A stretch of DNA of 64,000 bases from Datura wrightii. Taxonomy: Eukaryota; Streptophyta; Magnoliopsida; Solanales; Solanaceae. Of this stretch, positions 45,416 to 57,239 are shown in pieces. The position numbers and the translations under genes are program-made. Below the pieces are notes generated by a model, which was not told where the DNA came from, did no database searches, and saw only the letters and a program-made list of their open reading frames with translations. The stretch's first letter is position 1. Each line of letters starts with the position of its first letter. The stretch spans positions 86,701,501 to 86,765,500 of the forward strand of contig JASDFA010000001.1 in the NCBI GenBank assembly GCA_035772735.1, read 5' to 3'.

Positions 45416-47272
45416 TCAGGGAGTTCCACCAACCGATTTTGTGCTATTTTAATTTTTGTGAACACTAGGGACAGTGTTCGAGCTAAGTGTGGGGTGGGAG
45501 TAGTTAGGTGCTGGGCTGGGCTGTTTTGTATGTATGCTCTATTTTGTTATCGTGTATGTGAAAATTTGTTTGTCCCTGTGAGTTGTGAATTTTTAAGTTG
45601 TTGTTCTGTTTATAAATTTATGTGAAATTGATGTGTGTTGCTGAATGTTGCTAGCTGATTCTGATTCTGTACATATTTTTGTTATCGAAATGATCGATAT
45701 TTTATTTTTTTTAAAAAAAAAATTCAAAATATTTTGTACATAATTTCTTCTATCGAAATGATCGATATTTTCAACATTTTTTAATTCTTGGGTTTCTCGG
45801 CGTTTATTTTCGGTTCTTTTACCGAGAATGGTCCCATTGAACCGAAGTCATAGTAGTGACCGTTCCCTATGATGGATGGATGATGATCGTCTTAAGGGAA
45901 ATGTAGTCGTTAGGAGTAGATTTTTTTCAATTATTTTTCAGTTTTTTTTTTCTTTGGTGGGTTGCATCCCAAAACCTGTAGTTACCGTATGGTTGCGAAA
46001 TTCTGGTTGCGTGTTGTACATGAAATTTAAAATGCAAAGATGATTCATATGAAAGCATGCAACTTTGTAAATATGTTGAAATACTTAGGCCATAGAGTTC
46101 GATTCAGTGTGATTGAGGCTTAATGTTTGAATTCCTGTAATTAGCTGATTGAAGAGTCTGTGAATACATCTTGAATTGAGCATGTGCAAAAAGTGTGAAG
46201 TGAGGTGTTGTTATTCCATGCTATTGTGAAGTGTCTAGAACTTTCCTGGTGTGTGTACAAAATGAAATGAAGGAGGTGTATTGTAGGAAAGGATGTAGGC
46301 ATTTCTTTGTTTTAACCGAGATTTTCTATTTTTCCTTGTCGTACCCACCTTGATTGTATGCCCTAGTCAGCCCGTTGAGCCTTTAGCCTATTATTTTTTC
46401 TTTTGTCATAAAGTGTAAACCGAGCTTAATTCCTTCTTTTCATTAGCCGCAAAGTCTATACAAAACTCTTAAGCGCTTAAGAAGAGAAAATCATTTTCCC
46501 AAAGTGTCAAAGAGTGAGAATGGTGAAAAGAAAAAGAAAAGCAGAGTGATAGAAGAAAAGAAAAGGTTGAAGGTGCACTTGCTATAAATAAACGATAATG
46601 AAGGTGCATGAATAATCTTTGTTGTTGTGTCAAGTGTGCTTAATACGATGGGCCATACTAAAGAAAAGCATCAAGAATGGGATGATGAGAAAAAAAGAAA
46701 CAATGTCCATGAGTTGATTGGATGTGTTGAAAAGGCGCTTGAGGATGCTAGTGGCTATTATTGGCTAACCCAATATTTACTAGTTCCGTAGCTTCCATTA
46801 AAACCCATTAAAGTCCTACGTGATCTTACATCACAATTCTTTATATTAGTGGAGTAATACACTAAGGGCAAGCTTATGGGTCATGACATGATGCATGTGA
46901 ATTCTTCTGGGAGAGAGAGCGAAATTGTTTTTACATGCCCCTTGCTTGAAATTTTGTGAGTCATATGAGCAAAAAGGGGAAGATTCTCTTGTGTTTTGAG
47001 GGCACATGCTTGATGAAAGATTAATTTTCGTGTCGGATATCCTGATCAGCTGATTTGCATGAGTTTTCCAATATCGAGAGTCGATTCTTAAAGTCTAGGG
47101 GGTCTTGATGTATTGAAGGTCATTGCATTGATAAGACCATGCATGTTTTCTTGATGATTTTCTGTATTGAATAATAGGTATGACCGTAGCCTAAATTGTC
47201 GAACCAAAGTAGCGAGGTTGGGATGTAAATTGCATGAAGTGTAGGATTGTTGTTCGAGGACAAACAAGGATT
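45416..47272 (+). other. 3' non-coding region of element B
   Basis: Matches 22492-24370 of A along its length. The 20-base word TATCGAAATGATCGATATTT is exact at 45683-45702 and 45751-45770. It also keeps the foldable block near 45795-45915 and the purine-rich tract near 46480-46700. No coding frame is supported. Confidence 0.65.
45484..45495 (+). other. Polypurine-like motif after the accessory gene of B
   Basis: TAAGTGTGGGGT, 68 bases after the accessory stop, as in A. Confidence 0.5.
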
Positions 47273-47284
47273 TAAGTGTGGGGT
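47273..47284 (+). other. Polypurine tract of element B
   Basis: TAAGTGTGGGGT, three bases before the 3' LTR start. Confidence 0.75.
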
Positions 47285-47287
47285 AAG

Positions 47288-48706
47288 TGATCTTGGGCAA
47301 ATTTATATGCCCAAGTGATACTCAAAAGTACCATTTTAGCCTTGTTTATCTATAAATGTGTATACATTCTCATGTAATTGGTAATAAAATGTGAATTTAT
47401 ACTAACCAACATGATTAGCATTGTTTTGCAGGTAAAATGTGATTTTGGGAAGCTTAAATGCATGTTGGATGATATCGGGGTTGGACTTGGATGCGAGCAA
47501 GGAACAAGGCATTGGACAACATGAATTACAGGGGCTCCGCGATGGAGCCGTGTCATGCTGCCATCGCGGAGGCCTTCTGCCCTGATAGAGAAAATTCGCC
47601 CAAATTCCAGAGAGGGTCCGCGTCCGGTCCGTGGCATGGTGGCTTGGCTCCGCGTTGCGCGCCGTGCCACGTTGGGCCTTAATTCCTGGACCCCCAATTC
47701 CAGTGAGGGTCCGCGTTCGTAGCGTGTCACAGAGGCAGCGCTCCGCGATGCACTCCGTGACACGTTGCTCGTTATTCCGGGAAAAATTCCCAGCAGTATA
47801 AATAGAACACTTAGGTTCATTTTTCAATATTCTGACTTGGTGGAGCAAGGACGTGGGTTACAGGCAGTTGAGTGACGAAAATATCAGGGTTTTTTCTCTC
47901 TTTCTTTCTTCTTTAATTCAATTGCTTGTATGATTAACACTCATTTAAAGATACTTAATCCACAAATGAGTGGCTAATTCCTCTTCTTGCTGAGGTTATG
48001 AACAATTGTGATGAAATGTGATCATTGATTCTTTGGTTTTTCATCTTTTCTTCCATGGTTGTTCTATTTATTCTTGTTCTTACTGCATTAATGTGTGGCC
48101 TACGTTAATGTACATCTAAAAAGTCCGGTTTCACTCGAGAGAGCAAGAAATTGGAAAGTTGTGAATTAATAGGATATGTTCTTTACTTGGTTTGGGAAAA
48201 TTGAGTATTGATTTGCTTTCAGGATAGAAATATACCTGAAAGTCGTATTAGTCAATTTAGGAACCGGATTTGTATGGCTAGAACATGAATTATATTTAAT
48301 CACAGAAATGTAGGTGGATGGTTCATGATTCTTAAGTGAGGTTAAATACGAGAGTTTTAATCTCTTGGCAATTGTTCTTGGCTAGCAACCGGAGGAAAAG
48401 ATTAACCAAATTATAATGATAATTATATTCATTACATGTTCATTTAACCTCAGTATGCTCTCATTCATAGTTCAGACTCAAAGTAGATAATTGTTTTAGC
48501 TTTAGTATAAAAAATTAGAAAACAAAATATCAAACTTTTGGTTACACTGTTGTCTGCATTTTTAGAAGTAAAATATAGTACACTTGAGAAGATTGCACTT
48601 CATCCAAGTCTCTGTGGGATCGATACTTGGCTTACTAAAGTCACTTACTATTTGTTCGACCACGTGCACTTGCATGTCATTTTATATACCCACAATCACG
48701 CAAACA
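47288..48706 (+). repeat. 3' LTR of element B
   Basis: TGATCTTGGGCAA to ACGCAAACA, 1419 bp. It lacks the 16-bp duplication of the 5' copy. Confidence 0.92.
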
Positions 48707-48711
48707 GGCCA
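48707..48711. other. Target site duplication of element B (right)
   Basis: GGCCA, matching 37843-37847. Confidence 0.93.
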
Positions 48712-48803
48712 CAGAATGACTCGTTTTGTGACTTGGTGCCATATTTTCAATTTTTCTTTGTTTCAACTCCCGGGCCTGATCTTTGAGTTTTCGGGGTATA
48801 ATA
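48712..48803 (-). repeat. 5' LTR of element E, right segment
   Basis: Continues with CAGAATGACTCGTTTTGTGAC and ends GGGGTATAATA, equivalent to GGGGTATAACA at 31569. Confidence 0.88.
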
Positions 48804-48808
48804 AGTAC
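48804..48808. other. Target site duplication of element E (right)
   Basis: AGTAC, matching 29269-29273. Confidence 0.9.
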
Positions 48809-49262
48809 ACATATTTCAAGTATGCTTATGATTATCATGATTTAAACTAGCGCATGAACCTTAGGTATGTTTTCCCTATTATGATATGAAAACTATATAT
48901 ATTTTGAGAGTAGTATTGAACACCGAGTAGACTTGGGATACAAGCATATCCCGTATCTCAGAACTACGTGCCAATGTAGCCACGATGGGACCTCCCTTGA
49001 AACTATTTCCTTTATATGGGCATTTTGTTGTGATATCACACCTTTTTTCCTGGTTCTACCCTTGGCGAGGTATGAACATCCTCATGACTAGGGGTTTACA
49101 GGTCGGGCTCCATTTGTGCTCGTATCGGGTATCACAGTTATAAGAATCTCTCATTGTTCCTCATGATTTATGCATGGCTATGTTTATGTTACTTTGGCTC
49201 AAGCTATGTTCTATAGAGTTTTCTCTTATGACCATGTTTATGATCGGATTATGAATAGTTTA
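48809..49262 (+). repeat. Tekay LTR F, right segment (truncated)
   Basis: Continues the + orientation LTR (CACCGAGTAGACTTGGGATAC, GGGACCTCCCTT, TTGGCTCAAGC). It stops near 49262, about 600 bases short of a full LTR, where - strand Tekay internal sequence begins. Confidence 0.75.
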
Positions 49263-49269
49263 AAAACTC

Positions 49270-50516
49270 GTAACATACCAGTGACTACATCCGGGGAGAC
49301 CTCCTGCTCCTAACGGGAAGATAGGGAATAAAATCTATTTTGGCGCTTTCTACCACATATGCTAGTAGAAGCCTCCTGCTGAGCGGGGTGTGCTGGTGGA
49401 CCTGCTGAACTAGAAGCTGGAGTATGGGCTCCTCCGTCACTTGACCTAGCTAAAGGGAAATCTCTAAGCCTGTATCCGGGTTTGCCACACCCAAAACAAG
49501 CATATGACCCAACTAAACACCTCCTTGGATGGTTCTTGCCACAATTTGCATAGGCTGGGAAAGTGCGATCCCATGAAATGCTCCCCTAGCTCCTCAAACT
49601 TGACACTCTACCCCTCTAATCATGCCTAGGTCTGGATGGAACACTCGCTAATGATGGTGCTGGGGCTAAAGACCTCTGGTGAGACTGCTGACAATGCCCA
49701 CTAGTCCTTGGCTAGGAGAATTCGATGCTATTAGTCCTGTCCCTCTTGGCCTCCCTCTCCCACTCACTCATCTGTACCACCTCTATCTGCTGGGCATATA
49801 GGATAATCCAAGCAAAGTCAATATCCTGGAGAAGCATCGCAATTCGGCAATCCCTGACCAAGGAGTCTGCTATCCCTTGTACGAACCTATTTACACGGAC
49901 TCTCCGATCTGCCACCAACTCGAGTGCATACCTAGATAGACGTGTGAACTCCAAGACATAATCCTGAATCGTCATCTTTACCTGCATGAGATTCACAAAC
50001 TCGGACACTTTCATCTCCCTCATCTCTCGAGTGAAGAACCAATCAAGAAAAGTAGCGTGGAACTCATCCGAACTGATAGGGCCTCCTCCAACTGCTCTAC
50101 TCTCCTTCCACTTTTTTGAACCAAATGTGTGCGATCCCCTTCAACTGATATGAGGTCAATTCGGCACACTCCTCTCCAGTAATCTGGGTGATCTTCAGAA
50201 TTTCCTCACTGAAATCATATGGATCCTCGTCCACCTTCGATCCAAGAAATTAAGGAGGGTTTATCCTTAGAAAGTCCCTAACCCTTGCTGTTGCTGCATT
50301 CCCATTTTGCAAGACATGTTCTACCACTTGCTGGTTGACCTGGGTCGTCAAGGCCTGTGCTAGCATCTGAATGGATGCCCTAAATTCAACATGGGCAACT
50401 GGCTCCGATACATGGTGCTCATAGACTGGTGGTACTTGCTGATGCCTGTCTCCATTACCATCCCCGTGGACATTTTCATCTCCATTTCTTTTACCGTTAA
50501 CTTTGTAGGGAGGCAT
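49270..50516 (-). pseudogene. gag of element G (broken)
   Basis: ATG at 50514-50516 gives MPPYKVNGKRNGDENVHGDG. Then come RVRDFLRINPP, and in 49712-50023 MREMKVSEFVNLMQVKMTIQ and LEFTRLSRYALELVADRRVR. The zinc knuckle region near 49480-49560 reads CGKNHPRRCLVG and CFGCGKPGYRLRD, where one zinc position has changed. Several frame breaks. The sequence ends just inside the protease linker at the F/G junction. Confidence 0.78.
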
Positions 50517-50708
50517 GATTCTGCAATCACAAGAGCATGAGTTAGAAGGATAGAGACACATTCCACTGCACAACATAAATTTGAAATAAGGGAACCTTTC
50601 CTAAACGTCTCGTAGCCTCTTCATCATAAGTGTGGCGCGCTTCACACCGATGAAAAAGACTCTACTTAATGCGGCTTTTAGACACCCCAGGACACTTCAA
50701 AACCTATT

Positions 50709-50720
50709 GCTCTGATACTA
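50709..50720 (-). other. Primer binding site of element G
   Basis: On -, TAGTATCAGAGC, one mismatch from the initiator tRNA-Met complement TGGTATCAGAGC. Confidence 0.75.
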
Positions 50721-50724
50721 AGTT

Positions 50725-52783
50725 TGTCATGACCCAAACATAGGGTGGGATCGAGACACGGGATAAAGAGCCTCGGAAGACTCCAAGTCGACCCATGGCA
50801 TGAACATACATCTAATTAAATCAAATAAAGACAGACGACCTAACATAATAACAAAGCGGAATTCTTATCATAACATAAAATTGGAACTGGAATAATACAT
50901 AACAAATTAGTTACCACATATAGTTTGGAAGCCTCTAACATATCTGATGGGTTAATGGGACAACACCCCAAACTAACCCGACAAGTCTGATAACTGAAAG
51001 TACAAAGATAACTTATAACAAATGGTCCTCGAGAGATGAGGACTCACCACTGAAGCTAGACGTTGACTCCAAAAACTAGCTAATGAAAAGGCTGAATTTG
51101 AAGATCGGAGCCTGTATCATAAGATGATATAGCATAGAGTATGCGGTTAGTATGTGGAATATATCGAGTATGCAAGGTAAGTAAAATAGACATTTAAAAT
51201 ACATAAAAATTCATAAGAGTAGGAAAACATGATCGTAACAAAAATATCCTAATGCAAATGTAAGGCTCAAGGTTTTCAAAACACTCGTACATCATCCATA
51301 ATCATAATCATAAGAGAAGAGATTTATTAAACTTGACTTAAGTCAAAGTATATAATCATAACCATACATAAATCTTGAGGAACAGTGGGAGATTCTTATA
51401 ATCGACATACCCCATATGAGCACACATGGAGCCCGACCTGTAAACCCCTAGACGAGAAGGCCTTTATACCTTGGCAAGGGTAGAACAATGAAAGAGGTGT
51501 GATATCACAATTGAGGGCCCATTTGGGCAAAGGGGACAATAACATGGAGGTCCCATCGTGGCTACGTTGGCACGTAGTTCTGAGACTCTGGGCATGATTG
51601 GACCCCAAATCTACTCGGTGTTAAATACTACTTCCAAAATATATATAGTGCTCATAGGATAATATACATGAGATTGATAGGCTAGTTAAAATTATTATAA
51701 TCATAAGCATGCTTGAAATACTTGAACTAGCCATGAAGGAAGCGCCTGTGAGTCGGCTATAATCATAAATCATAAATCATGAGGTTCATGCATACTTGTA
51801 AAACATGTATATACTTGACATTCATTAATTCATGATGAGCATTTGAGAGAAATCATATCATAAGTCATAAATCATAATGGGTTAAAGAACATCAGATCAA
51901 AGTATAATCATAACTTGATTTATCATGAAACATACATAATTGGGCATAAATTTCATAAAAAATTTAAATCTAAATAGTTATAAAATCTTCCCATGATTTT
52001 TAAAACATGAATTCATACATAAGAGGGATTAACCCATAGATAGATCATAAGGATTTCATAAGAATTCGGATAAAACCCCATAGAACTACCAACACAATTT
52101 CATGAATTTGAGAGAAATCGGGCATGTGTGTGATCAATTCACCCATTCATAACCCTACATACCCGAGAGAATCAGATTCTACAACTCCTTTAATTGCCTA
52201 ATGAAGAATTGATGAAAACTTGAAGGAATTAAGCTTGATCACTTCCCTTGGCTTCTAACTTTGCGTGCATGAATAGGAATATCCTAGAATGAATTTACCC
52301 CTCTTAATACTCACTATACATAGCTTAAAACAACGAAGTTTATGACCCCAGGGCTTGGAAATGACAGATATACCCTTAATAAATTTTCTGGAAAAACTAC
52401 TCTGCCAGAGACCACCTGCGCCATAACGGACTGTTACAGCCTCCAACGGTCCATTACACCATTCTTTTTCACACCCCAGAATCAAGTCTTAGATCCCCAA
52501 CCACGATTGTATAGAATGAGTCATTACAAGCTCCAACGACTCGTTGCTACTAGTCACTGCCACCACTGCCTTAAATATGGAGTTCTTCCCAACAGACACT
52601 TACAATGACTCATTGCTACTAATGACGAGTCATTAAATGATTCATTACTTTCTACCTGAACCTGAACAACCTGACAGTGGCTCATATCAAGCAGCCCGTT
52701 AAGCCTTGCAATGGGTCGTTCATAAACCTGTTACCTGCAACTCCAGTTGTGGAGCACCTCACCATGGACATATCTAACGGCTC
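50725..52783 (-). repeat. 5' LTR of element G (far end missing)
   Basis: On + it starts TGTCATGACCCAAACATAGGG and follows the Tekay LTR pattern (GAGGTCCCATCGTGGC, ACTACTTCCAAAATATATATAG). Its last part (52400-52780) differs from D and E, with CAACGACTCGTTGC words, and never reaches the usual GTATAACA end. Confidence 0.75.
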
Positions 52784-52863
52784 ATATCCTGTTTCATGAT
52801 CTATGTCGTGTGATGAAATGTATCTCTATCCTTCTAACTCATTCTATACACGTTTGCAAAATC

Positions 52864-54070
52864 ATACCTCCTCACCGAGTTAACGAAAGAAGAAACAAGA
52901 ATCGAATGGCCATGAGAATGGCAACAAAAATGGAAACCAGCAAGCCCCGCTAGCTCCTGAGGATCATGTACCTGAGCAGGTTGCCCATTCAGAGTTTAAG
53001 AAAACCATCTAGATGTTGCAACATGCATTGACTACCCAGGTCAAACCACAGATGGTAGCATATGCTCCCCAGAATGGGAATGCAGCAGCGACAAGAGTCA
53101 GGGACTTTCTCAGGAGGAACCCTCTGGAGTTCCATGGATCAAAGGTGGATGAGGATCCCTATGAGTTTATTGATTAGATTTAGAAGATCACCCAGATTAT
53201 GGGGGTGACGGGGGAGGAGTGCGTATAGCAAGCCTCTTATCAGTTGAAAGGGGTTGCACATATTTGGTTTAGACACTGGAAGGATAGTAGAGTATTTGGA
53301 CAAGGCCTCATTAGTTGGGATGAATTTCTTATTGCATTCTTTGATCGGTTATTTCCCCATGAGATGAGGGAAATCAAGGAAGCTGAGTTTGTGAACTTGA
53401 GGCAGAATAATATGACAGTCCAGGAGTATGCTTTGGAGTTCACCCATTTTTCCAAATATGCCCCAGAGCTGATGGCTGATCAGAGAGCTCGCATGAGTAG
53501 GTTTGTGCATGGGGTGTCGGACTACCTGGTGAAGGATTGTAGGACTGCTATGCTTCATCAGAACATCGATTTTCCTTGACAGATTTTGTATGCTGAGCAA
53601 ATTTAGGTGGTGCATTTGAGAGAAAGAGAGGTAAACAGGGCCAGGACATATAGTTATGGGTTCTCCCAGCAGAAATTGGGTGTGTACATTGTCAGCAGTC
53701 CTATAAGAGGTCATTAGCTCCAGCGCCATCATTAGCCGGTGTTCCGTCCAAACCCAAATATGATCAGAGGGGTAGGGCATTAGGCTCGAGGGTCTAGGAA
53801 AGCACTACAGGAGATCACACCTTTCCAGCCTATGTGAAGTGTGGCAAGAATCACCCACGAAGGTGTTTAGTTAGCTCAAATGCTTTCTTCGGGTGTGGCA
53901 AACTCGGACACAAACTTAGGGATTGCCCTTCAGCTATATTAGGCGGTGGTGGGGTCCATACCCCAACCACTAGTTCAGTATCTCCGGTAGCACGTCCCTT
54001 TCAGCAGGGAGGTTCCACTAGTACAATTGGTTGTCAGTTCCAGAATAGGTTCTATGCACTCTCGTCGTGA
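52864..54070 (+). pseudogene. gag of element H (broken)
   Basis: The start codon position reads ATA (52864-52866) before CCTCCTCACCGAGTTAAC, so the usual MPP start is lost. Capsid region in 53244-53579: YQLKGVAHIWFRHWKDSRVF just before, then FDRLFPHEMREIKEAEFVN and LEFTHFSKYAPELMADQRAR. Zinc knuckle part in 53834-54070: CGKNHPRRCLVS, CGKLGHKLRDCP. Stops at several Gln/Glu positions and at least two frameshifts. Confidence 0.8.
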
Positions 54071-54094
54071 TAGGAGCAGGAGACTTCACCTGAC

Positions 54095-54690
54095 GTGGTG
54101 ACTGGTATGTTACAAGTATTCCGTCTTGATGTATATGCTTTGTTAGATCCAGGGGCTACTTTATCTTTTGTGATGCCATATATTTCTATTAGTTTCGGTG
54201 TCAATCCCAAAATCCTATCCGAACCCTTCTCAGTCTCTACTCTAATCGGTGATTCAGTTATATCTCGACGGGTATATAAAAATTGCCCTGTCTCGGTAAT
54301 TCAAAAAGTCACCTTAGCAGATTTAGTAGAGCTAGCCATGACAGATTTTGATATTATCTTTGGAATGGATTGGCTACATGCATGTTATGCCTCAGTAAAT
54401 TGTAGAACCCGTGCAGTAGAGTTTTGATTTCCGGGTGAACCAGTCCTAGAGTGGAAGGGTAGTTCAGTTGTGCTTGTAGGTCACTTCATTTCTTACCTTA
54501 AGGCCAGAAGATGAACTCTAAAGGTTGCGTGTACCATCTAGTTAGGGTTAAGGATGCTACATTCGAAACCCAGATTATCCATCTAGTTCCCGTATAGTGC
54601 GAATATCCTAAAGTGTTTCTAGATTATTTACTGGGAAGTCCTCCCGAGCAAGAGATCAATTTTGGTATTGACCTTCTTCCCAATATGCAG
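54095..54690 (+). pseudogene. Protease of element H
   Basis: Frame 54095-54427 carries the active site LDPGATLSF, SEPFSVSTLIGDSV and DFDIIFGMDWL, all matching the lineage. A TGA after RTRAVEF interrupts it where relatives read on into FPGEPVLEWKGSS. The following linker is readable to 54690, where element I begins. The protease core itself looks intact. Confidence 0.78.
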
Positions 54691-54696
54691 ACTATA

Positions 54697-56997
54697 TGTC
54701 ACGGCCCGAACATAGGCCCAGAATGAGACACAGGACAAGGAGCCCCGAGAGACTTTAAGTTGACCCAAGGCATGAACATACATCTAACTCAAGCAATAAA
54801 AGAGAAAGATCAACATAATAATCATAAAGGAAGTCTGAACTCCACATAGCATTAAAATAAATACAAGAATATGAAGCTAATTATGCACTGTCTAAAAAGC
54901 CTCTAATTCTGATGAGTTGATGGGACAAGACTCCAACTAACTCTCTAAGTTTGAGACAAAAAATAAAAAGATAAATTATAATGAATGGTCCTTGGGAGAT
55001 GAGGACTCACCACTGAAGCTGGATGCTAACTATAAAAACTAACTAGTGACGGGGCTAAGTCTATTGATCGAAATCTATATCATAAAAATATACAACATAG
55101 AGTATACGGTCAGTACGTGGAATGTATCGAGTATGCAAGGTAAGTAAAACCGCTTAAGTAGGTAAAATCATTAAAACATGCATAATATGAAACACAATCA
55201 AAATAAGAATATGAGAGTTGGGGTTGCATGCTATTTTTTGAAATCATGAACTGAATATAACTGAACATTATAACTGAGTCGAATAACCCAAAGTTGAAAT
55301 ATGATAATCATAAGTAAATCTGAACATTGGGTCATACATGCATTAGAACATATATACATGTATCATGAATGATATACATGCATAACTAAAATCATGAGGA
55401 ACAATGGGAGGCTCGTCATATAACTGACATTACCACGATAGGGCTTACATGGTCCCGACTATCACACCCAAGTGGGGAGAGCCATCTAAAGTCTTGCCAT
55501 TGATAAAGATGCTACCATGATATCGATATTAAGCTGAAGGCCCCTTGGGGCAGGGGAAAGCTCACAAAAGAGGTCCCAAATAATCTATTCATACCTACAT
55601 TGGCGTGTAGTTCTGAGGCATAGGTATCACTGACCCTTAGCCTAATTAGGGCTAGACACTACTCCCAAAAACATGCATATGCTCTCCATTATTTTTCAAC
55701 GAAGCTGACAATCATCTAGTGACGAAGCTGAATAACCATATACATATAAAATCTGAAATCATACATCAGGAGCCTTGTCTCAAACCATACCACAAGCTGA
55801 ACATTATTGGGAGTCTTGACTCCAAAACCATGTGATAAGCTAATTCGTGAAATCACAAATCATACTTGAACATATGGGCTTGCCTAGTACTTAAACATTC
55901 CTGGAAATACTTGATTCACTTGAAAACATGATCATCGACATGGGTAATATTGAAAACATGCTTTTCTCATAAATATCTCAACATACTTGAACATACATCA
56001 TAGATCTCAACTTTCATGAACTTCTCATGGATGGGCATTATAATTTATAAAGCTTGAAAACATGATTATGATTAAACACATTGTAAAACTTGCCCATGAC
56101 TCATAATTCAATAATAGAAACATGCTTAAATCATACCCATGGTAGAAATTTAGAAATTCCATGCATTGGGTTAAAACCCCATAGGATCAACATATAGATT
56201 TTGATTAATTAGAGAGGGATTGGGCATGGGTGTGAACAAATCCATCCATTCATAACTCTACATACCTAAGAGAGTCTGATTCTATAACTCATCTGATCGC
56301 CCAAGGAAGAATTGAGAAGAATTTGGAAGGAATTAAGCTTGATAACCTCTCTAGACTTATATACTTGCATACATGAATGGGAATAGCTTAGAATGAACTT
56401 ACCCCTCTTAAAAATCACTATTCATAGCTTAAAATGATGTAATTTAGGCCTTAGAATATTAGGAATTATGGATAAGCCCTTACTAAGTTCACAGGGAAAA
56501 ACTGACTGCCAGTCCTAATGAGGGACTGGACGATTCGTTGTCCAAGGCCATGACTCGTGGCCACCATTCGTCCTATACACTGCCACAAACTCAAAACCGA
56601 CCACCAAAGGGCACATGATGATTCATTACTGGTGACCATGACTCATGGTCACCTCACGCCGTCCTCACTGCTAAAAGCCACTAGGGTAATCACGGGCAAC
56701 ACCATGACTCGTGGTGAGGACCCGTTAAGTACATTGCCCCATAATCCCTATTCCTTCAACCATCCCTGACCACGGGTGACCTAACAGCTGGTGGGGCTGA
56801 CCACGACTCGTGGTCACACCCGTGATAACCCAACTTGAAAATTTCCAACAAATAAACACTCCACACCATGAGTCACTTCATGACTCGTGGTCCACCTGAC
56901 GGGTCACAGGACGACTTGTTCTGTGACCTAGTTCAGACAGTCCTGTTTTCTCCGTTTCAACTCCCTGAACTGATCTTAGGACTTTTGGGATATAATA
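54697..56997 (-). repeat. 3' LTR of element I
   Basis: On +, TGTCACGGCCCGAACATAGG to GGGATATAATA, 2301 bp. It contains a cluster of ATGACTCGTGG/ACGAGTCGT words at about 56530-56930. Confidence 0.87.
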
Positions 56998-57000
56998 ATA

Positions 57001-57012
57001 TCCCCCCTTGGG
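57001..57012 (-). other. Polypurine tract of element I
   Basis: Read on -, CCAAGGGGGGAT lies just before the LTR. Confidence 0.65.
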
Positions 57013-57239
57013 AAATTCATCCTCGAATGTTGGAAATCATACAGTAAAGAAGAGAAATGCAATCATCAAATTCAAATATTGATCATATAAGCTTATAACT
57101 AACGGAATGACTAACTCTGATTTAAACTACATAATTGAACTGAATCATGAATTATACATACATCCATTTACATGACAGAAACTAAGGTACATGAGCTGAA
57201 CATGAAACAGAATAGAGTTTTATGGAAAAACCTGATACC

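Larger units (their letters stand above)
37848..48706 (+). mobile_element. Element B: Athila-type deletion derivative with intact accessory gene
   Basis: 10,859 bp, same family as A. LTRs of 1435 and 1419 bp, perfect target duplication. The internal region is 8005 bp against 9957 bp in A. Three deletions (765, 65 and 1116 bp) account for 1946 of the 1952-bp difference. The accessory frame is intact. Antisense to E. Confidence 0.93.
29274..48803 (-). mobile_element. Element E: Tekay-type chromovirus, interrupted by element B
   Basis: LTRs of 2296 bp (left) and 2262 bp (right, after removal of B), perfect 5-bp duplication, internal domains in order on -. About 1.0 kb of gag is deleted compared with element I. 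It sits antisense inside LTR F. Confidence 0.9.
49263..52783 (-). mobile_element. Element G: truncated Tekay copy (gag and 5' LTR)
   Basis: Only the first residues of protease, gag, leader, PBS and most of the 5' LTR remain. The left end is joined to LTR F within a short shared AAAAC(T)C, and the right end is joined to H, so both ends are rearrangement points. Confidence 0.75.
52784..54696 (+). mobile_element. Element H: truncated Tekay copy (gag and protease), split by I
   Basis: Begins within the leader about 80 bases before gag, with no LTR or PBS of its own, and breaks off where I inserted inside the protease-RT connection (ATGCAGACTATA). Its continuation would lie beyond the window. Confidence 0.75.

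Noticed and set aside
49263..54690. G and H as one palindromic self-integrated element
   Set aside because: Their gag proteins differ at many positions, so they come from different copies.
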